Part shown: one piece after another, positions 22,793 through 29,434 of the stretch
How the letters are laid out: each line of letters begins with the position of its first letter
Numbering within the stretch: position 1 is the first letter of the stretch
NCBI GenBank assembly: GCA_003510135.1
Contig: DOKY01000019.1
Coordinates: forward strand, 76,037 to 114,151
Reading direction: 5' to 3'
Length of the DNA stretch: 38,115 nt
Origin: Pseudothermotoga sp.
Lineage (GTDB): Bacteria > Thermotogota > Thermotogae > Thermotogales > DSM-5069
Translations under genes and position numbers: made by a program
Notes under the pieces: generated by a model
What the model was told of the DNA's origin: nothing
Database searches by the model: none
Seen by the model: only the letters and a program-made list of their open reading frames with translations

Positions 22793-23312
22793 CCCTCCTC
22801 AAAATTCTCGCGGGAATCCCAACGGCGAGTGAATCTTCTGGAACGTCTCTCAGAACCACGGCGTTGGCCCCGATGACGGCGTTGTCACCAACTTTTATAG
22901 GGCCGAGTATCTTCGCTCCAGCCCCGATGAAAACATTCCGCCCAACATCAGGATGCCTCTTACCAGAGCAGATGTGTTTCGCCCCAAGAGTTACGCCGTG
23001 ATAAATCACAGTGCCACTCTTGACACTTGCCGTCGCGCCGATGACCACACCGATACCGTGGTCTATGACCACGCCGGGTTCGATCTCTGCGGCCGGGTGA
23101 ATATCCATCGAAAACAGCACGCGGTTGAGGTAGTGAAACAGATACGCCAGGGGATAGATTTTCCAGTGATAGAAAAGGTGGGAAAGTCTGTAGAGGGTCA
23201 AACCGTGGAAGGAAGCGTTGAAGAAGATCAGCTGAAACACATTCTTCGTTGCAGGATCCAGACGCAGATACGCCCTGAGATCCTGCCTGATGGCGTCTAC
23301 AAGATGACGCAC
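22683..23312 (-). CDS. cysE: Serine O-acetyltransferase
   Basis: Transfers an acetyl group from acetyl-CoA to serine. After a helical N-terminal part (IRQDLRAYLRLDPATKN, SHLFYHWKIYPLAYL) the left-handed beta-helix shows IHPAAEIEPGVVIDHGIGVV, IYHGVTLGAKH, HPDVGRNVFIGAGAKILG and AVGIPARIL. The start is unclear. A strong GGGAGGTG site is followed five bases later by an ATG (23323) that opens only an eight-codon frame. The first in-frame start with family-like sequence is GTG 23312, 16 bases from that site; TTG 23342 lies upstream of the site. The C-terminal 36 residues after GIPARIL overlap cysK and look like read-through rather than enzyme. Confidence 0.9.
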   Translation of the reverse strand: MRHLVDAIRQDLRAYLRLDPATKNVFQLIFFNASFHGLTLYRLSHLFYHWKIYPLAYLFHYLNRVLFSMDIHPAAEIEPGVVIDHGIGVVIGATASVKSGTVIYHGVTLGAKHICSGKRHPDVGRNVFIGAGAKILGPIKVGDNAVIGANAVVLRDVPEDSLAVGIPARILRRDDSAEPGRQHTDGEVDHRTKGVPQDREKQPLGQRER

Positions 23313-23393
23313 CCCACAAGCATAAAAACACCTCCCAATCAAATTCTGGTTCCAGAATAGCAGAACTTTCCTGCTGACACATTAAGGAACGGT

Positions 23394-23399
23394 TATAAT
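23394..23399 (+). promoter_or_regulatory. Probable promoter -10 element of the HAD phosphatase gene
   Basis: A perfect TATAAT at 23394-23399, 65 bases before GTG 23465, in the divergent spacer between cysE and the HAD gene. A CTGACA hexamer at 23374-23379 is only 14 bases upstream, too close for a standard -35. Confidence 0.45.
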
Positions 23400-23464
23400 C
23401 AGATCAGGACACGAACAACTGCAGCTTTGGATATCCTTTTTCGAGAGGACAGGGAGGAATCGTT

Positions 23465-24064
23465 GTGATCAAGAACATCGTCTTCGATCTCGGCAGAGTG
23501 CTTCTGGAATGGGAGCCGTACCAATACATGCTCGAGAACTTTCCCAAACATGTTGCGGACGAGATGAACGAAAAGATCTTTGAAAGCAGAGATTTTTGGC
23601 TCATGGACAGGGGTTTGATGAACGAAGATCAGTTGTGGCAAAAGAAAATGGAGGAACTTCCACATCTTAAAGAATACATCCTGCACATGAAGGAAGCTGT
23701 ACCAAAGCTTTTGAGACCGATAGAGAAGAACACAAGACTGCTACCAAAGCTCAAAGAGAAGGGTTTCAGACTCTACGTGCTTTCCAACTTCAGCGAGAAG
23801 CATTTCGACATGGTGTGGAAGAAGTTCGACTTTTTTAAATACTTCGACGGCATGGTCATCTCCTCGCACGTGAAGCTGGCCAAGCCTGAGAAAGAGATCT
23901 TCCTCGAGCTGATGAGACGATACGAGTTGAAGCCAGAGGAAAGCGTCTTCATAGACGATAAACTTGAAAACATCGAAACGGCTCGAGCGTTGAATTTCAG
24001 GGTCATACACCTGACGGACCAGATGGATCTGGAAGAAGAGCTGCGGAAGATTTTGAAGTTCTGA
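23465..24064 (+). CDS. HAD-superfamily phosphatase (YihX-like)
   Basis: A 199-residue hydrolase. The nucleophile motif is NIVFDLGRVLLEWEP with Asp8; motif II is YVLSNFS; motif III lysine is in VKLAKPEKEIF; motif IV is SVFIDDKLENIETA. An alpha-helical cap lies between motifs I and II (subclass IA). DLGxV in place of the common DxDGT pattern is seen in the YihX group, which dephosphorylates sugar phosphates such as glucose-1-phosphate. GTG 23465 follows AGGGAGGA. It stands alone or together with the exported protein at 24125. Confidence 0.9.
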   Translation: MIKNIVFDLGRVLLEWEPYQYMLENFPKHVADEMNEKIFESRDFWLMDRGLMNEDQLWQKKMEELPHLKEYILHMKEAVPKLLRPIEKNTRLLPKLKEKGFRLYVLSNFSEKHFDMVWKKFDFFKYFDGMVISSHVKLAKPEKEIFLELMRRYELKPEESVFIDDKLENIETARALNFRVIHLTDQMDLEEELRKILKF

Positions 24065-24124
24065 GATTGAGTTCAAATAGCCGATAGCACTTTTCGGCGT
24101 TATGGCCGAGTTGGGGGTGAAGTC

Positions 24125-24691
24125 ATGAGAAAATTTCTGTGTGTGCTGCTGATTGTGGCAGGTCTCAGTGTCTTTGCTGACATGTTCGTCAACTTCGATT
24201 CTTTTCTCGGAATGGGTGTTTTTCAGCGGTTGACCCTCGAGGGTGAAGAAAAACAGATCGATGCGCTCACCAGCTACGGTGTGCAGTTTAGCTTCGATTA
24301 TGGTTTGCACAGAGGCTTGAGGTTCGGAGCGATTGTGTCTTCGCAGAATTTTTCAGTGCGGTTCGAAGGTGAGAGTCACAACTTTGGACTCTTTTGCCTG
24401 GGATTCGAAGGCACGTTCGCGATGGACTTTCTGGACATCGTGCTACAGATATCCGGTGAGGGACACTGGGTGCTGGCGTCCATTGCGTGTCAGGATGGAA
24501 AGTTGTCACAGGCCGATTACACCGGTAATCTGTTCGCGGGAAAGGTGTTGTTCGAAAAGTTCCTGAGCGAAAATTTGTCAGTGGCAGTCGGCGGAGGGCT
24601 CAAGTATCTTCTGGCGAAGAACACGACGTTGGCGATGGACCTCACTGGGATCATTCCGTACGCGGTGCTCAGGATCGGCTATTCTTTCTAA
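24125..24691 (+). CDS. Exported beta-barrel-like protein
   Basis: A 188-residue protein with a signal peptide (MRKFLCVLLIVAGLSVFA). The mature part is rich in alternating hydrophobic strands and glycine, for example YGVQFSFDYGLHRGLRFGAI, and ends VLRIGYSF with a C-terminal phenylalanine, the usual signature of outer-membrane beta-barrel proteins. It would fit the outer envelope (toga) of a Thermotogae cell. No family assigned. GGGGGTGA precedes ATG 24125. With about 170 mature residues an 8-stranded barrel is likely (inference). Confidence 0.7.
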   Translation: MRKFLCVLLIVAGLSVFADMFVNFDSFLGMGVFQRLTLEGEEKQIDALTSYGVQFSFDYGLHRGLRFGAIVSSQNFSVRFEGESHNFGLFCLGFEGTFAMDFLDIVLQISGEGHWVLASIACQDGKLSQADYTGNLFAGKVLFEKFLSENLSVAVGGGLKYLLAKNTTLAMDLTGIIPYAVLRIGYSF

Positions 24692-24701
24692 TGCTTTTTT
24701 A

Positions 24702-24737
24702 ATCCCCCCGGTGTAGAAGTTCCAGTGAAGGGGGGAT
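24702..24737 (+). promoter_or_regulatory. Hairpin covering the ribosome-binding site of the next gene
   Basis: ATCCCCCC (24702-24709) pairs perfectly with GGGGGGAT (24730-24737) around a 20-base loop. The 3' arm holds the only ribosome-binding site for ATG 24744, so folding would block translation. A T6 tract lies before rather than after the stem, so it is not a typical plus-strand terminator; on the minus strand it could terminate transcription coming from the right. Confidence 0.5.
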
Positions 24738-24743
24738 CACCGC

Positions 24744-25220
24744 ATGAAATTTCTCACGGTCCTGTTGGTGTGTCTTGGTGTGCTCGCGTCCGCACAGATT
24801 CGTGATTGGGACATCAGCAGTATAAGCCGCATGTCGAAACTTGCTGTCAGGCCAGATATGCTCGTATTCTTCTCAGGTCTTCCTCAGGAGAAAAGCGTCC
24901 TGATCTACAACTTCGGCAACGCTCCCGCAAAGTGGAGTCTGGGTCCGGCATCGAAATTCTTGAAAATCGACACCTCGCAGGTTCCCAATCCGCTGCCGCC
25001 AATGATGGGTGGCACTCTCAAAGTGAGCGTCGTGTGGGACCTGGTACCGACTGAAGCGGCGACGGTCGAAAAGCCTGGAACGCTCAAAGCGTTGCTCGAG
25101 AAGTTACTTGGAGTCGATATACCAGAAAGGTACAAACACTTCGGCGTGGGTCTGTTCAGCATTTCGAACCAGACAAACCCGGGTTATCACATCGTGACGG
25201 TCTTCACAATCATGTACTGA
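24744..25220 (+). CDS. Small exported protein of unknown function
   Basis: A 158-residue protein with a signal peptide (MKFLTVLLVCLGVLASAQ). The mature part begins IRDWDISSISRMSKLAVRPD and contains a probable Ig-like or beta-sandwich segment (VLIYNFGNAPAKWSLGPAS, then a proline-rich PNPLPPMMGG and LKVSVVWDLVP). The wording IYNFGNAPAKWSL followed by FLKI recalls BACON-type or pilus-assembly-type beta domains, but no family can be named. Its 3' end overlaps the convergent PfkB gene by 11 bases. The start site is inside a hairpin (24702-24737). Confidence 0.65.
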   Translation: MKFLTVLLVCLGVLASAQIRDWDISSISRMSKLAVRPDMLVFFSGLPQEKSVLIYNFGNAPAKWSLGPASKFLKIDTSQVPNPLPPMMGGTLKVSVVWDLVPTEAATVEKPGTLKALLEKLLGVDIPERYKHFGVGLFSISNQTNPGYHIVTVFTIMY

Positions 25221-26010
25221 GATCGCTTCCGGCGCCCTTGAGGAGATCTGCTACAGCCTGGGCCTTCGCGAGGGCGCTTTTGAAACTCTTTGAGGCTTCC
25301 TGTGAGACCTTCACCGCTCTTTCAAGGGCGACCATTCTTTCTTCACCTTTCAGCAAATAAAAGATGAGCACGGCATCGAACACGTCTCCACAGCCCGTCG
25401 TGTAAGGATGAACAGAACCATCACCTGCGATGTAAAGCTCTTTCCACCTTGCGCCGCGTGGTCCCATCTTGACCACATCGCATGTGAGTGTTTCACATTG
25501 TGACTCGTTGCCTATCAGGATCAAATCTTTGTGCAAGGATCTGATGTAGTCGCTCAGGATGCGTCTGGGACCTGCGTCGAGAAAAACCTTTCCGTGGAAA
25601 TTTTTCAGGAAACGCTCTATGGTTCGTCTGGGAATTTCAGTATTGATGAACGCGAATGAGCATTCACAAACAGCGTCCCAGTCTATGTCTACGTCCAGAT
25701 CGTTAACACCACGCTTGACCGCTATGGTTTTGTCGTTGAAAGATATGTGTAGAGCCGTTTCTCCGCTCTTTCGCTTGATGTGACTGGTGTCGAAGCCGAG
25801 CTGCTGGAGTTTGCTGAGAAAGAAAGTTCCTCTGTGATCTTCTCCCACGTTCGAGAAGAAGAGAACTTCAAACCGAAGTCGGTGAAGTGCAAATGCCACA
25901 TTAAAACCAGAACCGCCACATTCTTCGAGAATTTCACATCTGTGCGGCTCGTCACCGTATATGTAGATGTCTATGAAACTTCCTCCAACGACGGCGATCT
26001 TGGGATTCAT
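25210..26010 (-). CDS. PfkB-family carbohydrate kinase
   Basis: A 266-residue ribokinase-like kinase. The N-terminus KIAVVGGSFIDIYIYG and ECGGSGFNVAFALHRL carry the first PfkB signature, with the glycine pair for substrate binding. The second signature is YTTGCGDVFDAVLIFYLLKG, in which the Asp of GCGD is the catalytic base (the family normally has GAGD). Length is at the short end of the family. Substrate unknown: sugars, nucleosides or fructose-phosphate type substrates are all possible. ATG 26010 was chosen over TTG 26013; the ribosome-binding site is weak. Transcribed alone. Confidence 0.88.
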   Translation of the reverse strand: MNPKIAVVGGSFIDIYIYGDEPHRCEILEECGGSGFNVAFALHRLRFEVLFFSNVGEDHRGTFFLSKLQQLGFDTSHIKRKSGETALHISFNDKTIAVKRGVNDLDVDIDWDAVCECSFAFINTEIPRRTIERFLKNFHGKVFLDAGPRRILSDYIRSLHKDLILIGNESQCETLTCDVVKMGPRGARWKELYIAGDGSVHPYTTGCGDVFDAVLIFYLLKGEERMVALERAVKVSQEASKSFKSALAKAQAVADLLKGAGSDLST

Positions 26011-26013
26011 CAA

Positions 26014-26349
26014 GAATATGATACACCCAGCGAGAAGTCGGTTGAAAAATCGAAACGACGATCCTCATAAACCAGACTGTTTCCATCTAGCTCACTTCAG
26101 ATTCAGGATAAAGAGATCGAAGCTGGAGTTACTGTCACACTGGATTTTGAATCGATCGCACATGTGCAGAGCGGAGCCCAAAAACTAAAACATGGTTGAG
26201 GTTAACCACTTATGTAAAGGTTTCAGAATACATTTTCAATTCCACCAGCGTGTCTCACCCCGTCAGGTGAGAGTTTCTATTTCGAGATGAGATTTGTTTG
26301 AACCCTCGGCTGGTTGCCTTAACGGTATAATAAATGGGAAGGTGAGAAG
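26014..26349. other. Intergenic spacer with a hairpin and a promoter
   Basis: About 335 bases between divergent genes with no supported open frame. It holds a 7-bp hairpin, TCTCACC/GGTGAGA (26253-26259 with 26266-26272), and the palindrome GGTTAACC near 26200. The -10 element of the next operon lies at 26326. The hairpin could be a leader structure or operator only if transcription starts further upstream than the -10 implies. Confidence 0.5.
26326..26331 (+). promoter_or_regulatory. Promoter -10 element of the MoaD/ThiF-led operon
   Basis: A perfect TATAAT at 26326-26331, 18 bases before ATG 26350. The best TTGAAC-like hexamer (26298-26303) is 22 bases away, too far for a normal -35. The transcript leader would be about 12 bases with the GGGAAGGTGAGAAG site inside it. 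Confidence 0.6.
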
Positions 26350-26637
26350 ATGCGGGTCAGATTTTCGAACCTCGCCGATGCGATGGTTGGTCTGAAAGAG
26401 ATCGAGGTCAAACCCGGAAAGAAGGAAGAGATCTTCGATCAGATCTCGAAAGCTTCTGGTAAAAGAGTGAGGCTGGACGTGAACGATGACAGTGCCTACC
26501 TCGTGGTGGAACAGGATGGCTCGGTGAGAAAGAGCTGGGTCATCGCGTTGCTGAACGGTGTGAACGTGGTCGACCTTTCACCTTCAAGTGTTTGGGACGG
26601 AGAACTGGTCATCTTCGTTCCCGTCAGTGGTGGCTGA
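26350..26637 (+). CDS. MoaD/ThiS-like ubiquitin-fold sulfur carrier or modifier
   Basis: A 95-residue beta-grasp protein ending VIFVPVSGG, with the C-terminal diglycine that E1-like enzymes adenylate. KSWVIALLNGVNV and WDGELVIFVPVSGG match the last strands of MoaD. The gene directly downstream (one base gap) encodes such an E1-like enzyme, which strongly supports activation of this carrier. Possible roles are sulfur donation for molybdopterin/tungstopterin, thiamine or tRNA thiolation, or protein modification; no other molybdopterin or thiamine gene is in the window. It is slightly longer than typical MoaD (about 80 residues). Confidence 0.85.
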   Translation: MRVRFSNLADAMVGLKEIEVKPGKKEEIFDQISKASGKRVRLDVNDDSAYLVVEQDGSVRKSWVIALLNGVNVVDLSPSSVWDGELVIFVPVSGG

Positions 26638-26638
26638 G

Positions 26639-27307
26639 ATGTTTCAGCGTCACAGCCAGTTGCTCGGTGATTGTCTGAAAAGGCTCTTCAGTGCCAAGGT
26701 TCTGGTGGCCGGTGTTGGTGGGCTCGGTTGTACAGTCTCTTCGCTCCTGGTTCGTCTCGGTGTCGGTCACGTCTATCTGCTCGACAGTGGTGTTGTGGAT
26801 GAACCGGATCTGAACAGGCAGATCCTCTACGACAGGTCTGATCTTGGCCAAAGAAAAGTGGAGGTTGCACAGAAAAAGCTCTGTCAGATAAATCCACACT
26901 GTGAAATAGTTCCGATGCATATGAGGATCGATCCCGATTTCTGTCTTCCTTCTGTTGATGTGGTGATCGATTGTCTGGACAATTTCGAGTCGAAGTTCAC
27001 CCTCGATATTCTCTGCGAGAAAAAACAAATTCCGCTCGTCCACGCGGGTGTTGAAGGATTCTCTGGCCAGCTGATGAACGTTCTGCCAGGTTCTGTCAGA
27101 TTGAGACAGATCTTTTCGGCTGCTCCAAAAGAGGGTGCGATCAGGCAGGTTTATCCACCTCTGGTGACTTTGATCGCTTCGCTGCAGGTGAACGAAGCAG
27201 TCAAGTTGATCTGTGGCGATGTGACGGGCCTGGTGAACGAGCTGATGTTGATAGATCTTGCCTCGATGAGGTTTGAGAGGATAAAGATCCGAGGTGGTGC
27301 GAATTGA
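26639..27307 (+). CDS. E1-like (ThiF/MoeB/HesA family) adenylating enzyme
   Basis: A 222-residue enzyme that would adenylate the diglycine end of the MoaD-like protein with ATP. Seen are the start RHSQLLGDCLKRLF, the ATP-binding VLVAGVGGLGCTVSSLL, YLLDSGVVDEPDLNRQILYD with the Asp/Asn/Arg set, LGQRKVEVAQKKL and VIDCLDNFESKF. The C-terminal part APKEGAIRQVYPPLVTLIAS corresponds to the region after the zinc site, but the two CxxC pairs of ThiF and MoeB are absent. ATG 26639 follows the carrier's stop by one base. Its TGA overlaps the TTG of plsC. Confidence 0.9.
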   Translation: MFQRHSQLLGDCLKRLFSAKVLVAGVGGLGCTVSSLLVRLGVGHVYLLDSGVVDEPDLNRQILYDRSDLGQRKVEVAQKKLCQINPHCEIVPMHMRIDPDFCLPSVDVVIDCLDNFESKFTLDILCEKKQIPLVHAGVEGFSGQLMNVLPGSVRLRQIFSAAPKEGAIRQVYPPLVTLIASLQVNEAVKLICGDVTGLVNELMLIDLASMRFERIKIRGGAN

Positions 27308-28047
27308 AGAGAATTCTTGTGACGATCTACTTTCTTGTCTCGGCGGTCATCTACGTCGTCATACTGGGCGCGCTGGTGTTGTTTCTCGGATGGATCTTGA
27401 AACTGTTCGTTGGTGAGCAAAGGGCAAGGAGGTTCGTTCTCAAACAGGTGAAGCTCTTTGGTAGAAACACGTTCAGGTTCATGTTCTGCAAGGTGATCGC
27501 TCAGGGTCTGGAGAACTACAGACCCGACACCAACTATATCGTCACGCCGAACCACCAGAGCTTGATGGACATACCACTGATACTGGGCTACGTCGATCCC
27601 ATGCCAATGGTCGCGAAAAAAGAGCTGGCGTGGGTGCCGGGTGTCAGCTGGTACGTCAAATTCTTGAAAGGCATCTTTTTGGACAGGAAGAACCCCGCTG
27701 AAGGTGCGCAAGTCATAAAGAAGATCATGAAGCTGCTGAAAGATGGGGAATCTTTCTTGATCTTTCCGGAGGGCACAAGGAGCGAGGACGGTTCGGTTCG
27801 CGAATTCAAAACGGCTGTTTTCAAGGTGGCAAAGAAGCTCGGAGTGAAAGTGCTGCCTGTCTCCATATGGGGTACAATGTTCTTGGTGCCGAAGAAGAGT
27901 CTCGTCCTCAACCCGGGCACCGTTTTGATGAAGGTTCATCCACCGATCGATCCCGATCAGTTCGAGAACGAGGTCGAACTGGCGAAAGCGGTCGAAAACA
28001 TCGTCAGGGCTGGAGTGGAGGAACTCAGGAGTTCCCACAGGGGGTGA
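27304..28047 (+). CDS. plsC: 1-acyl-sn-glycerol-3-phosphate acyltransferase
   Basis: A 247-residue membrane-bound acyltransferase adding the second acyl chain to lysophosphatidate. The N-terminus has one hydrophobic helix (VSAVIYVVILGALVLFLGW). Catalytic motif I is TPNHQSLMDIPLIL (HxxxxD), motif II is LKGIFLDRKNP, motif III is LIFPEGTRSEDGS and motif IV is LPVSIWGTM. Start TTG 27304 overlaps the stop of the E1-like gene (TTGA) and has GAGGTGG seven bases upstream. Its presence gives the operon an envelope-lipid character. Confidence 0.92.
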   Translation: MKRILVTIYFLVSAVIYVVILGALVLFLGWILKLFVGEQRARRFVLKQVKLFGRNTFRFMFCKVIAQGLENYRPDTNYIVTPNHQSLMDIPLILGYVDPMPMVAKKELAWVPGVSWYVKFLKGIFLDRKNPAEGAQVIKKIMKLLKDGESFLIFPEGTRSEDGSVREFKTAVFKVAKKLGVKVLPVSIWGTMFLVPKKSLVLNPGTVLMKVHPPIDPDQFENEVELAKAVENIVRAGVEELRSSHRG

Positions 28048-28052
28048 TTTCG

Positions 28053-28607
28053 ATGAGGAAGGCTTGGGTCAAGGCGCTCGTCCTCGACAAAGTGCACAAC
28101 TCTCCTGTCGTGATTCTAGGCATTGAAGGTACGAGTAAGGTCTTGCCGATCTGGATCGGTGCGTGCGAAGCCAACGCGTTGGCCATGAGTCTGGAAGGGT
28201 TCGAGTTTCCAAGACCACTGACTCACGATCTGATACTCAACCTGCTTGACGCGCTCGATGCGAAGCTGGAGAGAATCGTCATACACAGTGTCAAGGAGAA
28301 CATTTACTACGCCACGCTGGTCATAAGAGATCTGGCGGCAATCGAGGGAGAAGAAGAAGAGTCAGAAGATCACGCGATCATAGAGATGGATGCGAGGCCT
28401 TCAGATTCCATAGTGCTTGCAGTCAAGAAAAATGTGCCCATTTATGTGAGCAACGAGATCGTGGATGAGCACGCCATAGATCTTGAAATGTCCGAAGAGG
28501 CGAGCGACGAGGAGTTTAAGAAATTCGTTGAGAACCTCGACATCGACACGTTCAAGAAGATGTTGAGGGATGAGCCAAAAGAGGAAGATGAGGAAGACAG
28601 AGACTGA
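28053..28607 (+). CDS. Bifunctional nuclease (BFN, DUF151) domain protein
   Basis: A 184-residue protein. Residues 1-135 are a BFN domain: KALVLDKVHNSPVVILGIEG, VLPIWIGACEANALAMSLEG, RPLTHDLILNLLDALDA and MDARPSDSIVLAVKKNVPIY. The C-terminal 50 residues are acidic and helical (EEASDEEFKKFVENL), with a highly charged end. A T. maritima homologue (TM0160) has a known crystal structure; plant homologues degrade RNA and DNA, but bacterial function is uncertain. ATG 28053 follows GGGGGTGATT. The last 38 bases overlap the prenyl synthase gene. Confidence 0.9.
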   Translation: MRKAWVKALVLDKVHNSPVVILGIEGTSKVLPIWIGACEANALAMSLEGFEFPRPLTHDLILNLLDALDAKLERIVIHSVKENIYYATLVIRDLAAIEGEEEESEDHAIIEMDARPSDSIVLAVKKNVPIYVSNEIVDEHAIDLEMSEEASDEEFKKFVENLDIDTFKKMLRDEPKEEDEEDRD

Positions 28608-29430
28608 ATTTTTGAAAGAGTTCGAAGAACTTTTGCAAAAAGAGATGAAGGAAGCTTGCTGCAGGGTGGAGCGGGCGATGGCTTACAGCGTTCTGACACC
28701 CGGTAAAAGGCTCCGTCCGCTCCTTATTTGGTCGATCTGCAACGATCTGAACGTGCCGAAGGATCTTGTCTGGCATCCGGCGCTCGCTGTGGAACTGTTC
28801 CACACGGCGTCTTTGATTCACGACGATTTACCACAGATCGACGATTCTCCTTTGAGGAGAGGAAAGCCTTCGTGCCACGTGGTTTTTGGTAATGACACGG
28901 CCATCCTCGCGGGGGATGGTCTCATGCTGAGAGCGTTCCGCGTGCTGAGCGATTCTTCCGCCGAACCGAGAAAGAAGGAAATGCTGTTTCGGTACTTCTC
29001 TCGTTCGACCTACCAAGTACTCGTTGGAGAGGCCCTAGATGTGGAGTACACAGGTGCAAGTCCGAACCTTGGCGAAGTACTGAGAATGTACACCAAGAAA
29101 ACGGGTGCTCTTTTTTCGTTCTGCTTCGCCACCGGGCCGATACTCGCAGGTAAATTCGATCTTGCCGAGAGGTTTTCGAAACTCGGCGAAGCTCTTGGAA
29201 TATGGTTTCAGATTCGGGACGACATCAAAGATGTGTGTGGTGATGAGAACAAACTTGGCAAGCCCGTCGGCAGGGATGTGGCGCTCGGTAAACCTACCGT
29301 TGTGAAGATCCTCAATCTTGAGCAAAGCAAGGTTTTCGCCGATAAGTTATTGAGGTCTGTAATGCACCAGCTCGAGAAGCTGAAGCTCAACAGTGTGCGC
29401 CAATTGCTCGAGGATCTGGCGAAAAGGTGA
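28570..29430 (+). CDS. Polyprenyl (farnesyl/geranylgeranyl) diphosphate synthase
   Basis: A 286-residue chain-elongating isoprenoid synthase using IPP. The first Asp-rich motif is LIHDDLPQIDDSPLRRGKPS (DDxxxxD plus RR), the second is IRDDIKDVCGDENKLGKPVG. YSVLTPGKRLRPLL holds the N-terminal IPP-binding residues. The four-spacer first motif is the IspA-like bacterial type. Two starts are possible: ATG 28570, overlapping the BFN gene by 38 bases, or ATG 28588 after AGAGGAAG. The product would feed quinone, carotenoid or bactoprenol-type lipids. Confidence 0.92.
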   Translation: MSQKRKMRKTETEFLKEFEELLQKEMKEACCRVERAMAYSVLTPGKRLRPLLIWSICNDLNVPKDLVWHPALAVELFHTASLIHDDLPQIDDSPLRRGKPSCHVVFGNDTAILAGDGLMLRAFRVLSDSSAEPRKKEMLFRYFSRSTYQVLVGEALDVEYTGASPNLGEVLRMYTKKTGALFSFCFATGPILAGKFDLAERFSKLGEALGIWFQIRDDIKDVCGDENKLGKPVGRDVALGKPTVVKILNLEQSKVFADKLLRSVMHQLEKLKLNSVRQLLEDLAKR

Positions 29431-29434
29431 AAAG

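Noticed and set aside
26253..26272. Hairpin as possible riboswitch or CRISPR repeat
   Set aside because: It is a single short stem without repeats or a conserved aptamer pattern, and the likely promoter lies downstream of it.
27151..28038. 295-codon minus-strand open frame opposite plsC
   Set aside because: It overlaps the complete PlsC gene, has low-complexity His/Gln/Asp-rich composition and no recognisable domain.
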